A stretch of 64,000 bases of DNA from Phytopythium helicoides (Eukaryota; Oomycota; Peronosporomycetes; Pythiales; Pythiaceae). This document shows positions 23,642-32,390 of the stretch, in pieces (position 1 is the first letter of the stretch; the number at the start of each line of letters is the position of its first letter). The translations under genes were made by a program, and so were the position numbers. The stretch lies in the NCBI GenBank assembly GCA_024867545.1, contig JANFNE010000020.1, forward strand, positions 434,001 to 498,000, given 5' to 3'. The notes under the pieces were generated by a model. It made no database searches and was not told the DNA's origin. It was given only the letters and a program-made list of their open reading frames with translations.

Positions 23642-24593
23642 TTACAGCTTCTCGCTCTTGAGAAACTTGTTGATCATGTCCAGAGCCACCGCCGGTTGAT
23701 CCTGAGGCACCATGTGACCAGAATTGAACACACGCAGGAACGTGAACTGGTTCTCGAAAGTGCGGACGACACCAGCATTCACACCCTCGTCCGTCAAATA
23801 CGTCGTGTCTGGAGCCGAGTTGAATTCGAGTTTGTTCTTCCAGTCGAGCGCAAGCGTCCATGCGCGGTTGCCGTACCAGTTGCACATGAGGTCGGCATCA
23901 CCAGCGTAGATGAGGACGCGGATGTCGTCGTTCAGCAGGTCCGCAACGAACGTATGGTAAGGCTTGGTCATGTCACCGGTCGAGTAGAAGTCTTGGTTTA
24001 CCTTCATGTTGCACTCCTGCCAGGGGCCAACGTGCGCGTCGACATTGAGGTATTTGCGAACGTTGGGAGAGTCAAGGTACGCCGATACGTAGTTCATGTC
24101 GTAGCATTTGGTCGGGTCGTCCATGCGCGTGCACGGCATTCGAATGTCGTACGGGTTGCGGTTCGCCGACAGCAGCGGCAAGAACAGGTAGTACTCGCAG
24201 AACTCGGCACCCAAGATGCAAGCTGTCTGGTTGCGTGGGCAATCGGCAAGGATAGCTTCGCATTCAGGAATTGCAGCCTTCATCTCAGCGAGCTGGGTGT
24301 CGTTAACTAGCGTGACGTTGTACGCGTTGTCGACCATGTCGACGTAGTGCGGGAGCTGAATGTACGCATCTGTAATACCGTTGCCGATAGCGATACCCTT
24401 CAGGTTGATGTACTTGGAAGTACCAACGTTCACCTTGTTCTTCTTCCACACGTAGTGCGCCGCAACAGGAACATAGTGACCACCGTAGCTCTCACCAGTG
24501 ATGTAGAAATCGCGTCCAGCCAGCTCCGGGTGCTTCTCGAAGAAGCCCTCAAGGAAGTAGCCGTGAGCGGTGTGTTTTCTGTGACTCTGGCGT
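23642..24593 (-). pseudogene. Serine carboxypeptidase pseudogene SCP2 (deleted, no start)
   Basis: The 3' part from GESYGG to the stop is intact and nearly identical to SCP5, including GDADLMCNW and GHMVP. The 5' part is broken in three ways compared with SCP5. The start ATG is ACG at 24593. There is a small insertion just after it. About 517 bp (SCP5 bases ~28,839-29,355), encoding the membrane segment and the first third of the enzyme, are missing. The deletion joins the N-terminal TENTPLTA codons to YFLEGFFEKHP in another reading frame. The promoter-proximal sequence is retained. A GTG-initiated 269-residue ORF remains but lacks the oxyanion motif and any membrane anchor. Confidence 0.88.
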
Positions 24594-24923
24594 GGTTTAT
24601 CGCGGAGGAAGTTGATGTGTGATGTGGTGGAGGCGTGAGCTGGTCGCTGGAGCGAGGAGAGACGAAGAGTGAGCGAGCGCAGCAGGACCTATAGGCCGGC
24701 AAGATTGATATCGTGTCTCCCAGTGAGCAAGCGGAATCCGTGGTGATGGACAGTTCGTAAACGAATGGTCCGAATGAAGCATAGATGACTCGCTCGCACG
24801 TTTTATTCGCGTCCATCATCACCGAGCCCTGTTTTCACAGAGCGATGACGGTACTGATGGAGTGTTGACTCGCATGCATTCGCCTGGTGGCCTTGACGTG
24901 CGTGTCATTCCTGTCATGCACGT

Positions 24924-24942
24924 GCTCACTTGCCAACTTTCC
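24924..24942 (+). promoter_or_regulatory. Initiator-like element of SCP3
   Basis: The sequence GCTCACTTGCCAACTTTCC fits a relaxed initiator (YCAYTYY) followed by a pyrimidine-rich flank, 20 nt before the SCP3 ATG. It is conserved before SCP12 with one change. Confidence 0.5.
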
Positions 24943-24961
24943 AAGTCCCAAGCCAACGCCC

Positions 24962-26476
24962 ATGGCTCCGTCCGAGCGCTCGACGCTGCTGCCAACAGCC
25001 CAGCACGGCTCTACCAGCTCTGACCGTCGCTGGAGGCACACGACCAAGACGCTGGCGGCCGTCGGCGGCGCGCTGCTCGGCGTGCTGGTCGTGGCGCTCG
25101 CGTGGTGGGCCATCGCAGCCCACGGCGGCTCCACGGCTGCCTCAAGTGACAACAACAGTGACGGCGACTACATCTGCGGCAACACGCCCAACGAGGCGGG
25201 CTACATCTCGCTAGCCAACAAGCGAGACGACCACTACTTCTACTGGTTCTTCGAGGCGCAACGCGACCCGGACACGGCGCCACTGGTCATCTGGCTCACG
25301 GGAGGACCCGGAGGGTCCAGTCTGCTCGCGCTCTTCATGGAGAACGGCCCGTGCCGCGTGCAGCCAGACCTGTCGACCGAGGTGCACCCGTACGCGTGGA
25401 CGCACAGCGCCAACATGATCTGGCTGGACCAGCCCACGACGGTCGGGTTCTCGTACTCGGGGGACGAGGCTGACGACGAGGACTTTGACGAGCGAGACGT
25501 GGGGGCCAACCTCTACTGGTTCCTGCAGGGCTTCATGGACAAGCACCCGGAGTTTGTTGGCCGCGAGTTCTTCTTGACGGGCGAGAGCTACGGTGGACAC
25601 TACGTGCCTGGCGCGGCGCACTACATCTTGGAGCAGAACCGCCTGGGCAATCCGGCGCCGAATAGCCGCGCCATCAACCTGCAGGGGATTGCCATCGGCA
25701 ATGGGTGGACGGACCCGGTGGTGCAGTACGAGCACCAGGGAGACATCCTGGATAACCAGTACAATGTGACGCTGCTGACGGAGGAGGCGAGGGCGAAGCT
25801 TGCAGAGGACACGCCGACGTGCATTGCGAAGACGGAGGCTTGCCAGGAAGCGTTTGCGAGTAAAAGCGACAACATCACCGAGATATGCGAGGACGCGGAT
25901 GGGTTCTGTTTCGACGCCATTAGTGGTCCCTTCCAACCTCAGAACTCGGGTCGCAATCCGTACGATATTCGCGAGGAGTGTGATTGGGTCGATTTTGGTT
26001 TTTGCCACGGTATTCCGCATGTAGAAGCGTTCCTGAACCAGACTCGTGTCCTCGACTATATTCATGCGGTTGGACCTTGGGTCCCTGGAAGTGACGTTGT
26101 CGGATATGACTTCGATGTGTACGGTGACTACGCTTCTGCCATCGACGACTACGTGAGCGATCTTCTTGATGCTGGGATTCGTGTGCTGCTCTACATTGGC
26201 GACGCGGACTCGATGTGCAACTGGGGAGGGAACAAGGCGTGGATCGATGCGTTGTCGTGGAGGGGAAAGGATGGTTTTAACGCGGCGGATGAGCGGGTTT
26301 TCATGTCGAAAGATCCGTTGGTGAGGTCTGCGAGTGAAGTGGAAGCTGGCACAGCTCGAGCGTATGCGAATCTGGCGCTTGTTCGCATCTTCAATGCTGG
26401 TCACATGGTTCCGACGCACCAGCCTGCCGTAGCGCTGGACTTGATCAATCGTTTCTTTATGAACGAGACGATCTAA
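24962..26476 (+). CDS. Serine carboxypeptidase S10, SCP3 (MAPSER type)
   Basis: A single exon encodes 504 residues from ATG 24962; the longer ORF from 24887 begins at a GTG. The cytosolic tail carries ERSTLL (an acidic dileucine), and the membrane segment is ~30-52. The catalytic triad is Ser209, Asp414 (GDADSMCNW) and His481 (GHMVP). The GGPGGSS variant is present. It is nearly identical to SCP12 on the opposite strand 18 kb away, and the similarity continues into both flanks. The two differ mainly in the acidic Cys-containing segment around residues 300-325. Confidence 0.92.
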   Translation: MAPSERSTLLPTAQHGSTSSDRRWRHTTKTLAAVGGALLGVLVVALAWWAIAAHGGSTAASSDNNSDGDYICGNTPNEAGYISLANKRDDHYFYWFFEAQRDPDTAPLVIWLTGGPGGSSLLALFMENGPCRVQPDLSTEVHPYAWTHSANMIWLDQPTTVGFSYSGDEADDEDFDERDVGANLYWFLQGFMDKHPEFVGREFFLTGESYGGHYVPGAAHYILEQNRLGNPAPNSRAINLQGIAIGNGWTDPVVQYEHQGDILDNQYNVTLLTEEARAKLAEDTPTCIAKTEACQEAFASKSDNITEICEDADGFCFDAISGPFQPQNSGRNPYDIREECDWVDFGFCHGIPHVEAFLNQTRVLDYIHAVGPWVPGSDVVGYDFDVYGDYASAIDDYVSDLLDAGIRVLLYIGDADSMCNWGGNKAWIDALSWRGKDGFNAADERVFMSKDPLVRSASEVEAGTARAYANLALVRIFNAGHMVPTHQPAVALDLINRFFMNETI

Positions 26477-26811
26477 GGAAGGTGTAGGAGTGCCTTTCAA
26501 CAGCAAGATGCCTCAGAGTAAGCAAACACGATCTTGTAAAGTTGAAATGTCTTGCAGGTTGGGTGGGTACATCTGAAGATCTGTAGAGTACTTGCTGTAC
26601 CGGTAATTGGTGACGCACGTCCAAGTTGAAGGATGGGGAGGAAACAATTTGCAGGCGGACAAGAAATGATGAGCAAGCGCACTTCGTAGTGCTCCTTCAC
26701 AGCAGTCGTTCAGATGAATTGCGATGCATAAAGAAAGAGCATGGGCCAATGCTCAGTGGCTATCAGCAGCACTTCATCGTGCTTTTTGGAACACTCATAC
26801 ACAAGCGCGAC
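26477..26811. other. Intergenic SCP3-SCP4
   Basis: The first ~50 bp match the 3' flank of SCP12 in inverted orientation. Nothing else is recognised before the SCP4 initiator. Confidence 0.6.
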
Positions 26812-26827
26812 GCTCATTTATCACAAT
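26812..26827 (+). promoter_or_regulatory. Oomycete initiator-like element of SCP4
   Basis: GCTCATTTATCACAAT begins with the core GCTCATT, ~70 nt before the SCP4 ATG. Confidence 0.5.
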
Positions 26828-26884
26828 ATTCCAGAGCTCACTTCTCAACTTGCTGGAGACCCAGGCATCGACCAAGCGAGCAAA

Positions 26885-28360
26885 ATGCCTCTTAGTGAGA
26901 AAACCCCTCTCACTGCGATCGACTTTCCGTCAACTGAATCAGCGTGTAACAATGGCAAGACTCGTGCGCTTCGATTTGCTGGACTTGCAGTCTCCGCGCT
27001 GGCGCTTGTCAGCTTTGGATTGACGGCTGTCCAGCAATCCAACACGTCAGCTTCCATTCCCGAAGCAGTCTCCATTACGACAGCGTCAGGCGAGGAAGTC
27101 TTCTGCGGCATTACCAACCACGACGCAGGCTACATCACGCTCCCCAACAAGATGGACGACCATTACTTCTACTGGTACTTCGAGTCGCGATCCAACCCGA
27201 GCACAGACCCGCTCGTGCTCTGGTTGACGGGAGGACCCGGCTGCTCGAGTCTGATGGCCATGCTGACGGAGAACGGTCCATGCCATGTACTGCCGGACTT
27301 GTCGACGGAGTTGAACCCGTACTCGTGGACGAACCAGAGCAACGTCGTATGGCTCGATCAGCCAACGAACGTCGGCCTTTCGTATGGATCTCCCGAAGAC
27401 ACCGACTATGGCGAGTACAACGTGGGAGAGAATATCTACTACTTCCTTCAGGGCTTCTTCGAGAAGCACCCGGAGCTGGCTGGACGCGATTTCTACATCA
27501 CTGGTGAGAGCTACGGTGGTCACTATGTTCCTGTTGCGGCGCACTACGTGTGGAAGAAGAACAAGGTGAACGTTGGTACTTCCAAGTACATCAACCTGAA
27601 GGGTATCGCTATCGGCAACGGTATCACGGACCCATACATCCAGTACCCTCACGCTGTCGACATGGCAGACAACGCGTACAACATCACCCTCGCAAGTCCA
27701 GAAGAATTGGTAGAGATGAAGTCTGCGATCCCTGAGTGCGAAGCTATCCTTGCCGATTGCCCTCACAACGAGACAGCATGTATTGCTGGTGTTGAATTCT
27801 GTGAAGTTCACCTGATGTTGCCATTTTCGAGAGCTAATCGCAATCCGTACGACATTCGAATGCCGTGCACTCTCCAAGAAGACCCGACCAAGTGTTACGA
27901 CATGAACTACGTATCAGCGTACCTCGACGCTCCCAACGTTCGCAAATACCTCAATGTCGACTCGAGTCGTGTTGGACCATGGGAGGAATGTAAGGGTTCC
28001 GTGGGGAGCGCATTTGCATCTACTGGAGATGGAGCCAAGTCTTTTGCGCCGTTCGTTGCGGACCTGCTGAACGACGACATCCGCGTCCTCATCTACGCTG
28101 GTGATGCCGACCTCATGTGCAACTGGTACGGCAACCGCGCATGGACGCTTGCGCTCGACTGGAAGAACAAACTCGAATTCAACTCGGCTCCAGACACGGC
28201 GTATTTGACGGACGAGGGTGTGAATGCTGGTGTCGTCCGCACTTTCGAGAACCAGTTCACGTTCCTGCGTGTGTTCAATTCTGGTCACATGGTGCCTCAG
28301 GATCAACCGGCGGTGGCTCTGGACATGATCAACAAGTTTCTCAAGAGCGAGAAGCTGTAG
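26885..28360 (+). CDS. Serine carboxypeptidase S10, SCP4 (EKTPLT)
   Basis: A single exon encodes 491 residues; ATG 26885 is chosen because it aligns with the SCP5 start. The tail motif is SEKTPLT; the membrane segment is ~29-47. The canonical GGPGCSS is kept, with triad Ser209, Asp407 and His468. The first third and the last ~100 residues are almost the same as in SCP5, and the C-terminal block is also shared with pseudogene SCP2. The central segment (~250-345, e.g. EFCEVHLMLPFSRANRNPYD) differs strongly. That patchwork suggests conversion at the ends. Confidence 0.92.
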   Translation: MPLSEKTPLTAIDFPSTESACNNGKTRALRFAGLAVSALALVSFGLTAVQQSNTSASIPEAVSITTASGEEVFCGITNHDAGYITLPNKMDDHYFYWYFESRSNPSTDPLVLWLTGGPGCSSLMAMLTENGPCHVLPDLSTELNPYSWTNQSNVVWLDQPTNVGLSYGSPEDTDYGEYNVGENIYYFLQGFFEKHPELAGRDFYITGESYGGHYVPVAAHYVWKKNKVNVGTSKYINLKGIAIGNGITDPYIQYPHAVDMADNAYNITLASPEELVEMKSAIPECEAILADCPHNETACIAGVEFCEVHLMLPFSRANRNPYDIRMPCTLQEDPTKCYDMNYVSAYLDAPNVRKYLNVDSSRVGPWEECKGSVGSAFASTGDGAKSFAPFVADLLNDDIRVLIYAGDADLMCNWYGNRAWTLALDWKNKLEFNSAPDTAYLTDEGVNAGVVRTFENQFTFLRVFNSGHMVPQDQPAVALDMINKFLKSEKL

Positions 28361-28721
28361 GTAGTTTAGACGAGTTCCTCTCAAGTGCTGACCAGCAAAA
28401 TCGATTGCTCGAGTATCTTTTGGCGTGCCTCTATCGTGTCCATCGTTGCATCTGATTTTAAGCCGCATTCATTCTATCTGTGTAGTATACGTATTGCTCA
28501 TCACGATCCGGATAATATGTAGAGTCTACTGTACGACCAAGCCAATATCAACACAAGAATTAATTTATGGAGGAATTTATCCGGTTAGATTGAAAATATT
28601 CAATATCGAAATGCCAACTGCCACGTACCCCTAAACCACCCAATTGACACACTCAGCTCGGTCTCATCATCTCCGGGATCCGTCCGCCCCGCTGGGTGCA
28701 GAGCGTCGCCCTGCTGCCCTC
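28361..28721. other. Intergenic SCP4-SCP5
   Basis: Apart from an A/T-rich stretch near 28.45-28.62 kb, nothing is recognised. Confidence 0.6.
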
Positions 28722-28740
28722 GCTCACTCTTCGTCTTTCC
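28722..28740 (+). promoter_or_regulatory. Initiator-like element of SCP5
   Basis: GCTCACTCTTCGTCTTTCC combines a YCAYTYY core with a pyrimidine tract, ~85 nt before the ATG. The same tract survives upstream of pseudogene SCP2. Confidence 0.45.
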
Positions 28741-28806
28741 TCGCTCCTCAAGCAGTCAGGACTCTCCTCCACCACCTCGACGAGACAACTTGCTCACGAA
28801 AAACCA

Positions 28807-30273
28807 ATGCCCGTCACCGAAAACACGCCGCTCACGGCGGACGACCGCCTCGCTCGCGAGGTCGGACAAAAGCAGAAACGCACACGCCGCCTGCTCTTCG
28901 GAGGCGCCGTGGTCGCAGCGGTGCTCATCGTTGGAGCCGTCTCCAGCTTCTGGGTGCACAGAGCTCCGACAGTGCCGGAAGGCGTGCCGATTGAGACGGC
29001 TGCGGGTGAAGAGGTCTTCTGCGGCATTACCAACCACGACGCAGGCTACATCGCGCTCCCAAACAAGATGGACGACCACTACTTCTACTGGTACTTCGAG
29101 TCGCGATCCAACCCGAGCACAGACCCGCTCGTACTCTGGTTGACGGGAGGACCTGGCTGCTCAAGTCTGATGGCCATGCTGACGGAGAACGGTCCGTGCC
29201 ATGTGTTACCGGACTTGTCTACGGAGTTGAACCCGTACTCGTGGACGAACCAGAGCAACGTCGTGTGGCTGGATCAGCCGACGAACGTCGGTCTCTCCTA
29301 TGGTGCGCCAGGTGATGAGGATAGTGGAGAAGACAATGTCGGCGTAAATATCTACTACTTCCTTCAGGGTTTCTTCGAGAAGCACCCAGAGCTGGCTGGA
29401 CGCGACTTCTACATCACTGGCGAGAGCTACGGTGGTCACTATGTTCCTGTTGCGGCGCACTACGTGTGGAAGAAGAACAAGGTGAACGTTGGTACTTCCA
29501 AGTACATCAACCTGAAGGGTATTGCTATCGGCAACGGTATTACAGATGCGTACATTCAGCTCCCGCACTACGTCGACATGGTCGACAACGCGTACAACGT
29601 CACGCTAGTTAACGACACCCAGCTCGTTGAGATGAAGGCTGCAATTCCCGAATGCGAAGCCATCCTTGCCGATTGCCCACGCAACCAGACAGCTTGCATT
29701 TTGGGTGCCGAGTTCTGCGAGTACTACCTGTTCCTGCCGCTGCTGTCGGCGAACCGCAACCCATACGACATTCGAATGCCGTGCACGCGCATGGACGACC
29801 CGACCAAGTGCTACGACATGAACTACGTATCAGCGTACCTTGACTCTCCCAACGTTCGCAAATACCTCAATGTCGACTCGCACGTTGGTCCCTGGCAGGA
29901 GTGCAACATGAAGGTAAACCAAGACTTCTACTCGACCGGTGACATGACCAAGCCTTACCATACGTTCGTTGCGGACCTGCTGAACGACGACATCCGCGTC
30001 CTCATCTACGCTGGTGATGCCGACCTCATGTGCAACTGGTACGGCAACCGCGCATGGACGCTTGCGCTCGACTGGAAGAACAAACTCGAATTCAACTCGG
30101 CTCCAGACACGGCGTATTTGACAGACGAGGGTGTGAATGCTGGTGTCGTCCGCACTTTTGAGAACCAGTTCACGTTCCTGCGTGTGTTCAATTCTGGTCA
30201 CATGGTGCCTCAGGATCAACCGGCGGTGGCTCTGGACATGATCAACAAGTTTCTCCAGAACGAGAAGCTGTAA
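28807..30273 (+). CDS. Serine carboxypeptidase S10, SCP5 (ENTPLT)
   Basis: A single exon encodes 488 residues from ATG 28807. The tail TENTPLT is followed by a basic patch (KQKRTRR) and a membrane segment (~29-48). The oxyanion motif is GGPGCSS, and the triad is Ser207, Asp404 and His465. This is the intact parent-like copy of pseudogene SCP2; the matching protein part differs from it at only a few positions. Confidence 0.92.
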   Translation: MPVTENTPLTADDRLAREVGQKQKRTRRLLFGGAVVAAVLIVGAVSSFWVHRAPTVPEGVPIETAAGEEVFCGITNHDAGYIALPNKMDDHYFYWYFESRSNPSTDPLVLWLTGGPGCSSLMAMLTENGPCHVLPDLSTELNPYSWTNQSNVVWLDQPTNVGLSYGAPGDEDSGEDNVGVNIYYFLQGFFEKHPELAGRDFYITGESYGGHYVPVAAHYVWKKNKVNVGTSKYINLKGIAIGNGITDAYIQLPHYVDMVDNAYNVTLVNDTQLVEMKAAIPECEAILADCPRNQTACILGAEFCEYYLFLPLLSANRNPYDIRMPCTRMDDPTKCYDMNYVSAYLDSPNVRKYLNVDSHVGPWQECNMKVNQDFYSTGDMTKPYHTFVADLLNDDIRVLIYAGDADLMCNWYGNRAWTLALDWKNKLEFNSAPDTAYLTDEGVNAGVVRTFENQFTFLRVFNSGHMVPQDQPAVALDMINKFLQNEKL

Positions 30274-30604
30274 GAAAGGTTTTTGAGAGAGCGGAAGAGG
30301 AAAAGTTGAAGTTGGAGTCGATACGACATGATGCTGGCGTCGTCTCGAAGCGCACGTATTAGATTCGATGGTATTGCCATGACCTCAAACGACTAAATCC
30401 CTCCTTTCATTACTCCTGCGCTCGAACGCTCTATTTGATCTTGTGTTTCCTCGCTTTGATTTGCAATGCGTCTTGCCACTTCGCCTCAAAGTCAGATCAA
30501 AACTCAAAACTCATGCAAGACAAGGACGAGCCAATACAGCGGAATGTTGGTAGTGAACTTGAGATGAGTCCCCCACTTTGATGCACCACATGCTGCAATC
30601 GCCT
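30274..30604. other. Intergenic SCP5-SCP6
   Basis: The spacer is an inverted copy of the SCP1-SCP2 spacer (23,318-23,641). No gene is seen. Confidence 0.7.
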
Positions 30605-30620
30605 GCTCATTCCCGATTCC
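30605..30620 (+). promoter_or_regulatory. Oomycete initiator-like element of SCP6
   Basis: GCTCATTCCCGATTCC, 31 nt before the ATG, is identical to the element before SCP1. Confidence 0.6.
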
Positions 30621-30650
30621 AACAGCTCGAGCTCACATCTGAAAGCCACC

Positions 30651-32096
30651 ATGGCCTTCGAGACCACTCCACTACAACCTTCACACAACACACAACCAAC
30701 CACCTTCCGATCTCAACTATCTCGACGAGCCATCGTCGCTGCACTCACGACTCTACTGGTGCTAGGCGTCGTTGCACTCGTGTGGACCAAGGAACGACCA
30801 TCGCCACCAGTCCCTCACTTCTCACAAGACCTCCACGGACTCTGCGGAACGACCAAGCAAGACACAGGCTACATCCGTCTCCCGAACAAGAAGGACAGCA
30901 AGTACTTCTACTGGTATGTCGAGTCGAGCCGCGCTCCGGAGACGGCCCCTCTCGTCCTCTGGATGACGGGTGGACCCGGTGGATCCAGCATGTACGCGTT
31001 GCTGGCGGAGAACGGACCGTGCACCGTCAACTCGGACTTGTCGACGACGCTCAACCCGTACTCGTGGTCGAACGAAGCCAACATGCTGTGGGTCGACCAG
31101 CCGACGAACGTCGGGTTCTCCTACAGCTCGGAGCCGGAAGCGGACGCGGACTCCACGGAGAAGGACGTGGGTCTCAACATGTACGGGTTCCTGCAAGGGT
31201 TCATTGATGAGAAGCACCCGGAGCTGCGTGGTCGTCCTTTTTTCATTGCTGGCGAGAGCTACGGAGGTCACTACGTTCCTGCTGTCGCTCATTATATTTG
31301 GCGTCAGAACAAGGTGGAGCAAGATTCGTCTCGCTGGATTAACCTTCAAGGCATCTCCATCGGCAATGGCGACACCAACCCAGCGATCCAGGCACCTCAC
31401 TTCATTGACATGGCTGAGAATTCTTACAATATCACGTTCCTGAACTCGAGTGCTCTCGAAGTCGCCAAATCTGCTGCTGGAGAGTGTGGAGATCTCATGA
31501 CGAGATGTCAAAGTGACGAGTCGGTATGCATGAACGCGCTTGAGATCTGTTCTGACTATCTGGAGGCTCCGTTTCTAGCAGCCAACCGCAATCCCTACGA
31601 CATCCGTGAGGAGTGCGATACAGAGGACGAGATTGGTTGTCTCCATACGGAAAATGTCACCTCCTTCCTCAATCTTCCAGAAGTGCGAAAGGCTCTCAAC
31701 GTCGACAAGCGCGTCAAGTCGTGGCAAATGGTCAACTTTGATGTGAATTCCGCCTTCGTGGGGAGTCTGGATTTCACAAAGTCCCAGAACGAGAGCGTTG
31801 CTGATATACTCAACGATGGCATCCGCGTCCTCATCTACGTTGGAGACGCAGACCTCATGTGCAACTGGTACGGTAATCTCGCGTGGATGAGAGCGCTCGA
31901 GTGGGATGGCGCCGAAGCCTTCAATGCTGCCGAGTCTCGTCCCTTGGCTCTCGAAAGTAGCAGCGACGGCGTGGTCATCGGCTCTGGGCTGTTTACTTTC
32001 GTTCGCGTGTTCAACGCCGGTCACATGGTTCCTGCGAACCAGCCAGCAGTGGCGCTCTCTCTGTTCTCTCGCTTCCTCAAGAACGAGTCGCTGTAA
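30651..32096 (+). CDS. Serine carboxypeptidase S10, SCP6 (MAFETT type)
   Basis: A single exon encodes 481 residues. The tail FETTPLQ and membrane segment ~29-48 match SCP1, and the triad lies at the same positions (Ser203, Asp399, His458). The central Cys segment (CMNALEICSDYLEAPFLAAN) is distinct from SCP1 and SCP13, although the flanking blocks are almost the same. A decayed 3' fragment of another carboxypeptidase lies just downstream on the same strand. Confidence 0.92.
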   Translation: MAFETTPLQPSHNTQPTTFRSQLSRRAIVAALTTLLVLGVVALVWTKERPSPPVPHFSQDLHGLCGTTKQDTGYIRLPNKKDSKYFYWYVESSRAPETAPLVLWMTGGPGGSSMYALLAENGPCTVNSDLSTTLNPYSWSNEANMLWVDQPTNVGFSYSSEPEADADSTEKDVGLNMYGFLQGFIDEKHPELRGRPFFIAGESYGGHYVPAVAHYIWRQNKVEQDSSRWINLQGISIGNGDTNPAIQAPHFIDMAENSYNITFLNSSALEVAKSAAGECGDLMTRCQSDESVCMNALEICSDYLEAPFLAANRNPYDIREECDTEDEIGCLHTENVTSFLNLPEVRKALNVDKRVKSWQMVNFDVNSAFVGSLDFTKSQNESVADILNDGIRVLIYVGDADLMCNWYGNLAWMRALEWDGAEAFNAAESRPLALESSSDGVVIGSGLFTFVRVFNAGHMVPANQPAVALSLFSRFLKNESL

Positions 32097-32106
32097 GATC
32101 AAATTT

Positions 32107-32190
32107 CAAGTCGAAGATCCGTTAATGGAGTCTGCGATTGAATTGAAAGATAGCACCGCTCGAAGATGCGCGAATCTGGCATTGGTTGGA
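32107..32190 (+). pseudogene. Relic of a MAPSER-type carboxypeptidase 3' region
   Basis: Bases 32,107-32,190 align with SCP3 bases ~26,303-26,385, the codons just before the GHMVP His. Shared stretches include gatccgtt, tctgcga, gctcga and gcgaatctggc. The reading frame is lost and the catalytic His part is absent. This implies that a MAPSER-type gene once followed SCP6, as SCP12 still follows SCP13. Confidence 0.7.
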
Positions 32191-32390
32191 GTACTTTATA
32201 GCTCGAGGCAATACCAGCTCGCTTCGCTTCGCACTCCAATGTGATATTGTCATATTGAGGAAGAACTCACACTTGAGTCAGGTGTTGAAAACTGCTTTCA
32301 TCACCTTTATTTGCATCCTCCCAACACTGCCTTACTTTGGACGCTAATAACTTGGCTACTACAAAACTTCCTCCTGATATTCAACACATT

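Larger units (their letters stand above)
21826..24690 (-). repeat. Left inverted duplication, arm A
   Basis: The segment holding SCP1 and the SCP2 pseudogene is an inverted copy of ~28,705-32,096 (SCP5 and SCP6). Similarity includes the intergenic DNA between the two genes and the 5' flank of SCP5. Arm A lacks ~517 bp that are present in arm B. Boundaries were estimated by eye. Confidence 0.75.
28705..32096 (+). repeat. Left inverted duplication, arm B
   Basis: This is the inverted counterpart of ~21,826-24,690. It contains the undamaged SCP5 and SCP6 together with their shared intergenic spacer. The right boundary is at or just after the SCP6 stop. Confidence 0.75.

Noticed and set aside
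25211..26506. Long open frames (250-430 codons) on the strand opposite most carboxypeptidase genes, e.g. here and at 42,614-43,909
   Set aside because: They follow the codon bias of the real gene in a fixed antisense register, recur at every paralog, and encode Arg/Val/His-rich peptides without domains.
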